Shown piece after piece: positions 6,958 to 14,450 of a stretch of 39,820 nucleotides of DNA. The notes below the pieces were generated by a model. It saw nothing but the letters and a program-made list of their open reading frames with translations. It was not told the DNA's origin and made no database searches. Every line of letters starts with the position of its first letter. Position 1 is the stretch's first letter. The stretch is from NCBI GenBank assembly GCA_003133645.1, contig PKYI01000011.1, forward strand, positions 1 to 39,820. The letters are read 5' to 3'. Source of the DNA: Acidobacteriota bacterium (lineage in GTDB: Bacteria; Acidobacteriota; Thermoanaerobaculia; Thermoanaerobaculales; Thermoanaerobaculaceae). A program made the translations under genes and the position numbers.

Positions 6958-8769
6958 ATGGCAAGGTCGATGCGGTTGTCCGCAGTAATCGTCGCAACCA
7001 TCCCCTTCCTCGTCGCCAGTGTGGCGCGGGCGCAGTGGGTGACCACGACCTCGCCGTTGCCCGACGCGACGGCGGGTACGGCCTACACACTCCAGTTCGC
7101 CGCAGCCGGGGGCAACGGTAGCTACGCGTGGGGATACGGATGTTGTCCGCCGTGCCCACCGCCAGGCTGCCCTCCAACCACCGACCTGCCGCAAGGGCTA
7201 TCTTTTTCGCATACCGGGCTGCTGCAGGGTACGCCCTTGACGAGCGGCGACTTCTCGTTCTGGGTCTGGGTCGACGACAGCACTGGCGCCGGCGGCGTCT
7301 CGCTGTGCGCCCTGCACGTGCGGCCATCCGCATCCTGGACCTTCTCGAAGTGGGTGCCGGTGGCGACCCACACCTCCGGGCTCGGAGGGACGGAGTGGCG
7401 AACCGACGTCGCGGTGCTCAACCCCGGCGCGGTTGCGTCCAACGTCGAGGTCGACTTCCACGGCGCCGCCGGCGTCGTGAGCACAACGGCCTCGATTCCG
7501 CCAGGTGCGCAGGTGCGGCTCGCCGACGTCGTCGGGCAACTCGGTGCAAGCGGCTCGGGGGCCCTCGACGTTCTCTCGGATCAGCCGGTGAAGGTGACCT
7601 CCCGCACCTACGACCAGCTCTTGGCTACTGCCTCTTGTCTCCCCGGTGGTACGCAGGGGCAGGACTACCCGACCCTCGACCCCGCGGACGGCCTCCCGAG
7701 CGGCCAGGGCGCTTTTTCGGAGGAGAGCGCCTATCTCTTGGGGTTGGTCGAGAACGCGCGCTTCCGCTCCAACATCGGGCTCGTGAACACGGGAATCGGC
7801 GCGGCGAGCGTGCTCGTGGAACTGTTCGACGGGACCGGTAACAAGCTCACGGACTACACAGTAGCCCTGGCGAGCGGCGAATGGTCACAGGCGGTCGAGC
7901 CGTTCCGGACGCTGGCCGGCCAGACCGCGATGGACAGCGGGTACGCGAAGGTCACCGTGCAGTCCGGCTTCGGGGTGTTCGCGTTCGCGTCGGTCATCGA
8001 CAACATCACCGGGGACCCGACGATGGTGACCAGGCAGTTCACTCCCAGCTTCCCTCTCGTCTGGCTGCCGGTGGCGAGCCACGTGGCCGGGCTCAACGGG
8101 GCGGACTGGCGCACGGATGTCTGGGTCCTCAACACCTGGAATGCCCCAGCCCCCATCGAGGTCGCCTTCTTGGGCGCCGGCGGCGTTGTGAGCACGACGG
8201 CCTCGATTCCGCCAGGTGCGCAGTTGTTGCTCGCCGACGTCGTGGGACAACTCGGTGCGAGTGGGTCGGGGGCGTTGATCGTCGACGCGCTGGATCGCCA
8301 AGTATGGGTGGCCTCCCGCACCTACGACCAGCTCTTGCCCGGCGCCTCCTGCTTCCCGGGTGGTACGCAGGGGCAGGACTACCCCGCCGTCGACCCCGCA
8401 GACGGCCTCCAGACCGTGTGGAGCGTCAACTTCGGGGTGGCCGGGCAGACGGCCTATCTTCCCGGCTTGGTCGAGAACGCGGGCTTCCGCTCCAACATCG
8501 GGCTCGTGAACACGGGGACCGATGCCGCGAGCGTGCTCGTGGAACTGTTCGACGGGACCGGTAACAAGCTCACGGACTACACAGTAGCCCTGGCGAGCGG
8601 CGAGTGGTCACAGGCGGTCGAGCCGTTCCGGAAGCTGGCCGGCCAGACCGCGATGGACAGCGGGTACGCGAGGGTCACCGTGCAGCAGTGGGCCTACGGG
8701 GTGTTCGCGTTTGTTTCGGTCATCGACAACATCACCAACGACCCAACCATAGTCACCATGCAGCGCTAG
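6958..8769 (+). CDS. Exported protein with an Ig-like head and two tandem ~235-residue repeats
   Basis: 603 residues. I chose the ATG at 6958 because GGGAGA precedes it and a signal peptide follows directly (MRLSAVIVATIPFLVASVARAQ). The open frame extends to 6814 without support. Residues ~26-120 resemble a putative Ig domain (LPDATAGTAYTLQFAAAGGN, LPQGLSFSHTGLLQGTP). Then come two repeats: WVPVATHTSGLGGTEWRTDV... and WLPVASHVAGLNGADWRTDV..., each with VVSTTASIPPGAQ, DVVGQLGASGSGAL, SRTYDQLL, GGTQGQDYP, SNIGLVNTG and VLVELFDGTGNKLTDYTVAL. No membrane anchor or lipobox is seen, so it is probably a cell-surface or secreted structural or adhesive protein. The family is unknown to me. It lies 147 bp downstream of the other exported protein, possibly in the same transcript. 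Confidence 0.75.
   Translation: MARSMRLSAVIVATIPFLVASVARAQWVTTTSPLPDATAGTAYTLQFAAAGGNGSYAWGYGCCPPCPPPGCPPTTDLPQGLSFSHTGLLQGTPLTSGDFSFWVWVDDSTGAGGVSLCALHVRPSASWTFSKWVPVATHTSGLGGTEWRTDVAVLNPGAVASNVEVDFHGAAGVVSTTASIPPGAQVRLADVVGQLGASGSGALDVLSDQPVKVTSRTYDQLLATASCLPGGTQGQDYPTLDPADGLPSGQGAFSEESAYLLGLVENARFRSNIGLVNTGIGAASVLVELFDGTGNKLTDYTVALASGEWSQAVEPFRTLAGQTAMDSGYAKVTVQSGFGVFAFASVIDNITGDPTMVTRQFTPSFPLVWLPVASHVAGLNGADWRTDVWVLNTWNAPAPIEVAFLGAGGVVSTTASIPPGAQLLLADVVGQLGASGSGALIVDALDRQVWVASRTYDQLLPGASCFPGGTQGQDYPAVDPADGLQTVWSVNFGVAGQTAYLPGLVENAGFRSNIGLVNTGTDAASVLVELFDGTGNKLTDYTVALASGEWSQAVEPFRKLAGQTAMDSGYARVTVQQWAYGVFAFVSVIDNITNDPTIVTMQR
7339..8766 (+). repeat. Intragenic tandem duplication
   Basis: The segments ~7339-8040 and ~8053-8766 are tandem copies. 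The offset is 711 bp at their starts (7351 and 8062) and 723 bp later (7804 and 8527), reflecting a small insertion in copy 2. The stretch at 7804-7880 is almost base-for-base identical to 8527-8603, including third codon positions, while other parts have diverged. That points to recent gene conversion or duplication. Confidence 0.85.
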
Positions 8770-8810
8770 GTAGGTGTGGGCGATTGAGCCGGTGCCCGAA
8801 CCGAATCGGA

Positions 8811-9016
8811 TCAGGTCAGGTCCTGGGGGAGCGTGACAGCGCCGGGCGAGGCGATCGCGCGGCGGGTGGCCTTCAGCACGTAGCGGTGAGGATCGACTCC
8901 CGCGAGTTTGGCGCTCTCGAACAGCGTGTACATCACGGCCGCCACCTCGGCGCCGCGCTTGGAATGCGAGCCGTAGTGGTTCTTACGCAAGACCCAGTCG
9001 TAGACCGTCTTGAGCT
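8811..9016 (-). pseudogene. IS66-family transposase, C-terminal remnant
   Basis: The minus strand encodes LKTVYDWVLRKNHYGSHSKR, then GAEVAAVMYTLFESAKLAGV and DPHRYVLKATRRA, ending in TGA at 8811. This matches the end of IS66 TnpC proteins (NRKNHYGSRSRRG...ESAKLAGVDPxxYL). A stop codon in frame just upstream (9017) shows the rest is gone: only about 67 residues of some 500 remain. Direct evidence of an old insertion between the exported-protein genes and the defence island. Confidence 0.75.
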
Positions 9017-9812
9017 AATGTGGGTGCTCGCCACGAAATGTCCAGCCCGGGTGTTGGTGGTGATGGGAGACGGCTCACCCGAAGACCTTCCGAGATGTTG
9101 TTGTTACGGAAGAGATCTTACGCATCGGGCGTCACCCATCACCACCGCTGTCGGTTGTCGCGCCGACAAGGTCGCGGGGTTATGCCCTCGAGCACCTCGA
9201 GGGCCGTCGCCCGGGCCTTCCCCTGCCACGGGGGGGGTCGGAATAGCGGGGATACGCGCCGAGCGCAAGGGAAGTACCTCCGAGGCGCAGGACGACCCAT
9301 GCGGGAGGGCCATCCTAGGCCGTGAGAACCCACTGGGGCGTGCCGATCGGCCGCGGGGGCGCCGTGCGGGCGGCAGCTCGCGGTGCGGCTCGTTCGAGAT
9401 GCGGGCCGAGCCGAGGCGGCGGTGTGGCTGGGCTGGCAGCCCGGACGCGAGGAACCCGACGCGGTCTTCACAACGGTAGCCGGCGGTGTGCTCGACCGCC
9501 AGCAGCTCGCGCACCCCCGCGAGGGGTTCCTCGGGCGCGTGCTGGGCGCTCTCCTGCTCCTCGTCCAACTCCTCACGAAGCCACTGTCCCTGTTCCTCAA
9601 CGTGGTCGTCGCTCATGTCCCAAGGATCGAACGAACCGCTCAGCTCCTCAAGACGGGGTTGGGCGAGGACTTACCGAATATGGACACCATATCGGGATGA
9701 GATCTGCTCGGGGCCTACAGGGCGCCGGGGCGGGTCAGCCATGGGAGGATTAACATAGAAACTGGCACCACAAGGGGGGCAGGTCACCTCCCACAACGAA
9801 AGGGCAGCGGTC
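9017..9812. other. No convincing gene; palindrome at 9678-9692
   Basis: Several open frames exist on both strands, but all are Arg/Pro/Gly-rich, have no recognisable domain and lack ribosome-binding sites. A perfect interrupted palindrome ATATGG-ACA-CCATAT (9678-9692) lies ~120 bp before the DUF3644 gene and could be an operator. No clear promoter hexamers are visible. The stretch is probably insertion-sequence debris plus the upstream region of the next operon. Confidence 0.4.
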
Positions 9813-10817
9813 ATGAGGTCCAGAGCCCGGGTCTTGGTCGACAAGTCGCTCGCGGCAATGCTCGCGGCGATGGAGGTGTACAACAAGCCGGACTTTGCGT
9901 ACCGCGAGGAGGCCTTTGCTATCTTGGCCGTCAACGCGTGGGAGCTCCTCCTGAAAGGTCGGGTTCTACAACTCGCGCAGAACCGACTGAGCGCAATCCT
10001 CCAATACGAGCATCGCCCGAGATTCGATGGCAGCTCATCGGAGAAGCTGTACCGAAAGAAAAACCGCTCGGGGACCCATGCGTCCATCAACCTCTTCCGC
10101 GCGCACGACGTGCTTGTCAACGAATATGGCGATAGGATTGCTCCCTGCATTCGGGCGAACCTAGAGCTCTTGGTTGAGGTCCGTGATAGTGCGATCCACT
10201 TCATCAACAAGGGACTCCAGCTGGAGAGAACAGTCCAGGAGCTCGGCGCCGCGTGTCTCAAGAACTACCTCAACGCCGTTCGCCAGTGGTTCGGGCTGGA
10301 TCTGTCCACCTACAACTTCTTCATCATGCCGCTGGCGTTCTTTCGAGACCTCCGTTCCGCGGAGGCGCTGGCCCTCAGCGGCGAAGAACGGAAACTCCTG
10401 GCGTATCTTTCCCAGCGCGTGAGAGAGGGCAGCGATGATCCTGCTTCTGACTTTAGCGTGGCGCTCCGGTTCGATATCCGCCTGGTACGAGCAAGCGAAG
10501 GCGCGCCCGCCGTTGTCGTGTCAAGAGAACCTGGGGCGATCCCGGTTACCCTTGAGGAAGAGGACATCCGGCAGCAATACCCTTGGACCTACGACATCCT
10601 CTGCACGCGGCTCCGGAAGCGCTACTCGGATTTTAAGATGAATGAGAAGTTCCACCGGATCCGGCGACCCCTCGAGGCGGACCCGCGGTACTGCAGGGTA
10701 CGGCTGCTGGACCCCGGTAATCCAAGGAGCGGTCAGAAGAGGTTCTATAGCCCCAACATCGTCCGAGAGTTCGATAGGCAGTATGCTAAAGCGCCGGACA
10801 TGGGCGGGCGATCTTGA
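9813..10817 (+). CDS. DUF3644-family protein
   Basis: 334 residues, ATG at 9813 with AAGGG about 10 bases upstream. The N-terminal ~200 residues fit the DUF3644 pattern: VDKSLAAMLAAMEVYNKPDF, YREEAFAILAVNAWELLLKG, LLVEVRDSAIHFINKG. No signal peptide or membrane segment, so it is cytoplasmic. The C-terminal third is charged (DIRQQYPWTYDILCTRLRKR) and looks helical; DNA or RNA contact is possible but not shown. Its function is not established to my knowledge. It overlaps the DUF4238 gene by 4 bp, so the two are translationally coupled. Location beside a type III-like restriction-modification pair suggests a defence role. Confidence 0.7.
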   Translation: MRSRARVLVDKSLAAMLAAMEVYNKPDFAYREEAFAILAVNAWELLLKGRVLQLAQNRLSAILQYEHRPRFDGSSSEKLYRKKNRSGTHASINLFRAHDVLVNEYGDRIAPCIRANLELLVEVRDSAIHFINKGLQLERTVQELGAACLKNYLNAVRQWFGLDLSTYNFFIMPLAFFRDLRSAEALALSGEERKLLAYLSQRVREGSDDPASDFSVALRFDIRLVRASEGAPAVVVSREPGAIPVTLEEEDIRQQYPWTYDILCTRLRKRYSDFKMNEKFHRIRRPLEADPRYCRVRLLDPGNPRSGQKRFYSPNIVREFDRQYAKAPDMGGRS

Positions 10818-11863
10818 GCGGGGCGCAGCCTCACCGTGACAACCATTTCGTGCCGCAACTGTACATAAAGCGCTTTGCCGCGCCATCGGGGCGGGTGTTC
10901 ACCTATCGGACCCTGGTGCCGGCCACCCGAGTTCACGCTTTCCGAGAGGCGTCGCTTCGGGGGGTTGCGTTCCGCTCTTACCTCTACACTCGCGTTGTCG
11001 CGGGCGGCGAGAGCGACGAGGTCGAACGGTGGCTGGACGAGGAGATTGAGGCGCCCGCGGAGGAGGCGCTCGAGAAGGCTGCCTCGGGTTCAAGGCTGTC
11101 TACGCTAGATTGGCAAACTATCGTCCGGTTTGTCGCTGCGCAGGATGTGCGGACGCCGGCCCGGCTGGTCGAGAACATGCAGCGGTGGCAGGCCGAGTTG
11201 CCGCTGGTCTTGGAAGAGACCCTCCGAGAGTCTGCCCGAAAGCTGGAAGCAGCGATTGAGGCAGGGACCGAACTGCCGCGGGCGGAGTCAAACGGCTCGG
11301 GAGGCTTCCCGCTTCACGTAACAAAGGCCCTGAAGCCCGGTGAGGAGAAGGGGGAGCTGAGGGCGGAGATCGTGGCCGGTCGGGGCCTTTGGCTATGGCA
11401 AATCAAGTACCTGCTGACGCGAACGGCCGCCGTGTTACTGCAGCACAGATGGACCGTCCTCATGGCGCCGGAGGGCAGGCCATGGTTCACGAGTGACGAT
11501 CCTGTGATCAAGCTGAACTGGTTCGGGAAGGGCAAGTACGATTTCAAAGGCGGCTGGGGAAACCCGGGCTCGGAGATCCTACTTCCGATCAGCCCTCGTC
11601 ATCTGTTGTACACCAAAGTCGGGGAGCGGCCGCCCCTGCGGGGCACGGTCGTGGACCCTGCCCATGCCGAGCTGACCCGGAAGTTCATCGCTGAACACGC
11701 CCATCGTATGATCTTCGCTGCGTCGCCGGATCCGGACATTCCAAGGCTCCGACCTCGGATTGTCGATGCCGAGCTGTGCGCGGAGGAACGTGAGCAGTGG
11801 CGCAGGTGGCACGAGGAGCAGACGGCGGCCGAGCGCAAGCTCATGGGGTGGGACGGCGAGTGA
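10814..11863 (+). CDS. DUF4238-family protein
   Basis: 349 residues starting at TTG (10814) inside the TGA stop of the previous gene (TTGA overlap). The opening HRDNHFVPQLYIKRFAAPSG is the DUF4238 hallmark (HxVPxxYLxxF). Further family-like blocks are EVERWLDEEIEAPAEEAL, RFVAAQDVRTPA, RWTVLMAPEGRPWFTSDDPV and EILLPISPRHLLY. Cytoplasmic, no membrane segments. DUF4238 is often predicted to be nuclease-like or defence-linked; I recall this from memory and cannot verify it here. Tight coupling to the DUF3644 gene and overlap with a following 40-codon ORF point to one functional unit. Confidence 0.72.
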   Translation: MSGAQPHRDNHFVPQLYIKRFAAPSGRVFTYRTLVPATRVHAFREASLRGVAFRSYLYTRVVAGGESDEVERWLDEEIEAPAEEALEKAASGSRLSTLDWQTIVRFVAAQDVRTPARLVENMQRWQAELPLVLEETLRESARKLEAAIEAGTELPRAESNGSGGFPLHVTKALKPGEEKGELRAEIVAGRGLWLWQIKYLLTRTAAVLLQHRWTVLMAPEGRPWFTSDDPVIKLNWFGKGKYDFKGGWGNPGSEILLPISPRHLLYTKVGERPPLRGTVVDPAHAELTRKFIAEHAHRMIFAASPDPDIPRLRPRIVDAELCAEEREQWRRWHEEQTAAERKLMGWDGE

Positions 11864-11982
11864 CTAAGGCGGCGCACGATGGAGACTCCGCTTCGCTCGC
11901 CGATTTCGTCTGGATCCTCGACCACGCCCACCTCTCCACGGAGGACGCGGCGGCACTCATCCGACCGCCGAGCCCGGCTTAG
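11860..11982 (+). CDS. Very small ORF (40 aa) coupled to the DUF4238 gene
   Basis: A GTG at 11860 overlaps the TGA of the DUF4238 gene (GTGA). The frame encodes MTKAAHDGDSASLADFVWIL, then DHAHLSTEDAAALIRPPSPA, and stops at 11982, overlapping by 4 bp the end of the convergent res gene. It is acidic and Ala-rich with no homology that I can name. The overlap geometry, the same as at the DUF3644/DUF4238 junction, is the main argument that it is translated. It could be a small regulator or antidote, or a chance frame. Confidence 0.4.
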   Translation: MTKAAHDGDSASLADFVWILDHAHLSTEDAAALIRPPSPA

Positions 11983-14450
11983 CTCTTGAAGAGCGCCTTG
12001 AGCTGCTCGAGGACGGTGACTGCTTTCACCCGGTCGCGAACCGTCTCAACGGTGAGATCAAGGCGCTTCTCCATCTTCCCATCGAGGAGGATGAGCTCTA
12101 TGCGCCCGAAAGCCTCGCTGTGCTTAGCTGCGAACTTCGCGAGCCCGGCTGCCTTCGCAGGGGCATCGGCGAGGGCGATGTTGTGCGGCTCCACGAGATC
12201 GACGACGAGGTGCCCCTTCTCGGACCGGAAGAAAAGGAAGTCTGGGTACATCGCCCGGTACTCCCCGCCGACCTCATCGGGCACGCAGAGTGCCCACGCC
12301 TTCCGGTCAGTGTTCCGGAGCCACCAGAGGACCTTCTTGTTCCGCAGTTCCCGCTCCACGACGGCGGTCTCTGGGACGTTGAAGTCCGCGTGGTACTCGC
12401 CGTTCGTGTCCACGTAGAGGTGCCGCTTCCACGCATGCTTACCCTGCCGGCCACTGATCACGGTTGGGTGCAGGAGCGCGGTCAGCTCCGGCGTCGGCGC
12501 GAGGTTCTTGATCTCCTCATACGCGATACGGCTCTCCTCGCTGAGTTTTCCGATCGTGAACCCGTGCTCCTTGAGCCACGTCCCGACGAGCGTCTGGGCC
12601 GCGGCCTCGACCTTCGTCACGACGTCCGGCTGTGCCCCGAGGGCGAACAGCTCGAGTTTCGCCCGTTCTGATGGCAGCCCGGCTTGCACCCGGGCCCGCC
12701 ACCAGAGCTTATGGATACCCTCGTTGAGCTTCCGGCCCGTCGCCTCGAAGAGGTCATCGACGTTCTCAGCGGCGATGTTCACCCGGACTGTGGTGCCGTC
12801 GCGGACAACATCCGTCCCGACGTCCCAGTTCACGGCCTCGATGTCGATCTGCCCCCGTTCCTCGACCACCTGCCGGAAGAACTCGCTCGCCTCCATGCGG
12901 GCGTACTCCGCGTCGAGCGCGTGCAAGAGGGCTTCCCGTGCCGTCGTGACCGCGTCAGCGTCGATCTCGTCGTGCGTGAGGAGGCGGGCGAACTTCATGA
13001 GCCGCCGAATCTGGCTCGTCTTCCGGGGCCGGGGCACGACGTACGACGGTATCTCCGCGAGCGCCTCGAACGCCTTCTCACTCCCGGTCGCACGCCGGAG
13101 CTCAACCATGTCCTCTGCCATCTCGATAGTGACCGGGGCCATTCCGTCGTCGGGCTTTGAGAGCTTCGCGACGACCCGCTCCACGCCCTTCGCGTCGTAG
13201 TGGGGCAGGTAGAGGGCGACGGTGTTGAGCGTCTCGTTATCCACGATCCGTCGGGCGAGGGGCGTGCGGACCATCCGGCCGACGAGCTGCGCGATGTACG
13301 TTGCGTCGGAGGCCACCCGGAAGGACATCATCACTTCCGCGCGCGGGCAGTCCCACCCAGTGTTGAGACTCGTCTTAAAGAAGACGACCCGCACCTCGGG
13401 GTCATTCTGGATGTCGGAGGGCGCGAGGTAGCGAATCTCCTCGCCGTCGAAGGTGAGCCGTGTGCCCTCCTGGAAGGCGTGCGCGAAGGCGTCATTCGGC
13501 ATCGTCCCCACGATGTCCCGAATGACTCGGAGGGCTTGCCCGATGTCCGTCTCGGAGATCGAGCCCTTCCCGTTCGCATCCTCGACCTGGACGACGAGGA
13601 GGGGGAGCACCGTGAACTCCTCCTGCGCCGCGCAGTACGTCGCCCAGCGCGTCGTGAACTCCTTGAGCGCCTTCGCCGCCTCCCGGAGCATCGTCATGTC
13701 CGTCGGCTGGTTCTTCGTCGGGTGGTGGAGAACGATCGTCTCCTTGATGAGCCCCGACGCCCGGACCTCGGCCACATCGACGTTCACGGCTCGGGTCGTC
13801 CGCTTCGTCCCCGCGAGGAGCGCCGTGAAGCGTTCGGGGGTCGCGGAGATCCCGAGGACGACGGGCACCGGGGGCAGCTCGCCCGGGGAGCCCTTGATGA
13901 ACTTCTGGATGATCGTCGCCGCCTCGGCGAGGCCCTTGTCCTCGATCATCCCCCGATGGGCTTCGTCGATGATGACGAAAAACCGCCCGGGCCGCGCGTC
14001 GAGCGTGTTCTTGATAATCTCCCAGATAGTGAACGTCCGCGCATCGCCCGGCGTGACGAGCCCCTTGTCCTTCCCGAGTTTCTGGATGTTAAGGAAGTGG
14101 ACCGCGCCCGCGCGGAGGACATCGTGGTTGAACGACGCGTCGATGACGACGAGGCGCTCGCTGTCGAGTACGGAGCTCGTCTGGAGCATCTTCTTCCGCG
14201 TCTGCTCGTTCAGCTCCGGCTGGTCGGTGATCCAGAGGAACGTCGCATCCGTGACCGGCGCGGCATCGTCGTCCCCCTGGAGGAACTGCTCGATCGTCGC
14301 CGTGAGCATCACCGTCTTCCCCGACCCCGTCGTGGAGGCGAGCGAAACCGCCTGGAGATCCCCCGTTTTCGCTTCGCGAGCCGCCGCGCGGACCTTGCGG
14401 GTCAGCTCGAGGACCGCCGTTTCCTGAAACTCCTTCAGGAGCAGTCTCAT
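11979..14450 (-). CDS. res: Type III-like restriction enzyme, Res (helicase-nuclease) subunit
   Basis: 823 residues. An SF2 helicase core carries Walker A STTGSGKT (39-46), DEAH box IDEAHRGM (161-168), motif III SATPERF (202-208) and a C-terminal arginine-finger block QLVGRMVRTPLARR near 400. Type III Res subunits hydrolyse ATP to communicate between two inversely oriented sites and cut DNA with a C-terminal PD-(D/E)xK domain. Here the C-terminus has YPDFLFF (735-741) followed by VVDLVEPH, with no obvious ExK, so cleavage activity is uncertain. The start ATG overlaps the mod stop by 4 bp (14447-14450): classic mod-res order, one operon. Length is somewhat below typical type III Res proteins (~950). 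Confidence 0.85.
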   Translation of the reverse strand: MRLLLKEFQETAVLELTRKVRAAAREAKTGDLQAVSLASTTGSGKTVMLTATIEQFLQGDDDAAPVTDATFLWITDQPELNEQTRKKMLQTSSVLDSERLVVIDASFNHDVLRAGAVHFLNIQKLGKDKGLVTPGDARTFTIWEIIKNTLDARPGRFFVIIDEAHRGMIEDKGLAEAATIIQKFIKGSPGELPPVPVVLGISATPERFTALLAGTKRTTRAVNVDVAEVRASGLIKETIVLHHPTKNQPTDMTMLREAAKALKEFTTRWATYCAAQEEFTVLPLLVVQVEDANGKGSISETDIGQALRVIRDIVGTMPNDAFAHAFQEGTRLTFDGEEIRYLAPSDIQNDPEVRVVFFKTSLNTGWDCPRAEVMMSFRVASDATYIAQLVGRMVRTPLARRIVDNETLNTVALYLPHYDAKGVERVVAKLSKPDDGMAPVTIEMAEDMVELRRATGSEKAFEALAEIPSYVVPRPRKTSQIRRLMKFARLLTHDEIDADAVTTAREALLHALDAEYARMEASEFFRQVVEERGQIDIEAVNWDVGTDVVRDGTTVRVNIAAENVDDLFEATGRKLNEGIHKLWWRARVQAGLPSERAKLELFALGAQPDVVTKVEAAAQTLVGTWLKEHGFTIGKLSEESRIAYEEIKNLAPTPELTALLHPTVISGRQGKHAWKRHLYVDTNGEYHADFNVPETAVVERELRNKKVLWWLRNTDRKAWALCVPDEVGGEYRAMYPDFLFFRSEKGHLVVDLVEPHNIALADAPAKAAGLAKFAAKHSEAFGRIELILLDGKMEKRLDLTVETVRDRVKAVTVLEQLKALFKS

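Noticed and set aside
9104-9616. 170-codon minus-strand frame between the IS66 remnant and the DUF3644 gene
   Set aside because: No ribosome-binding site, no family pattern, and the downstream half turns Arg/Pro-rich. The overlapping frames on both strands look equally good, as expected for non-coding GC-rich DNA.
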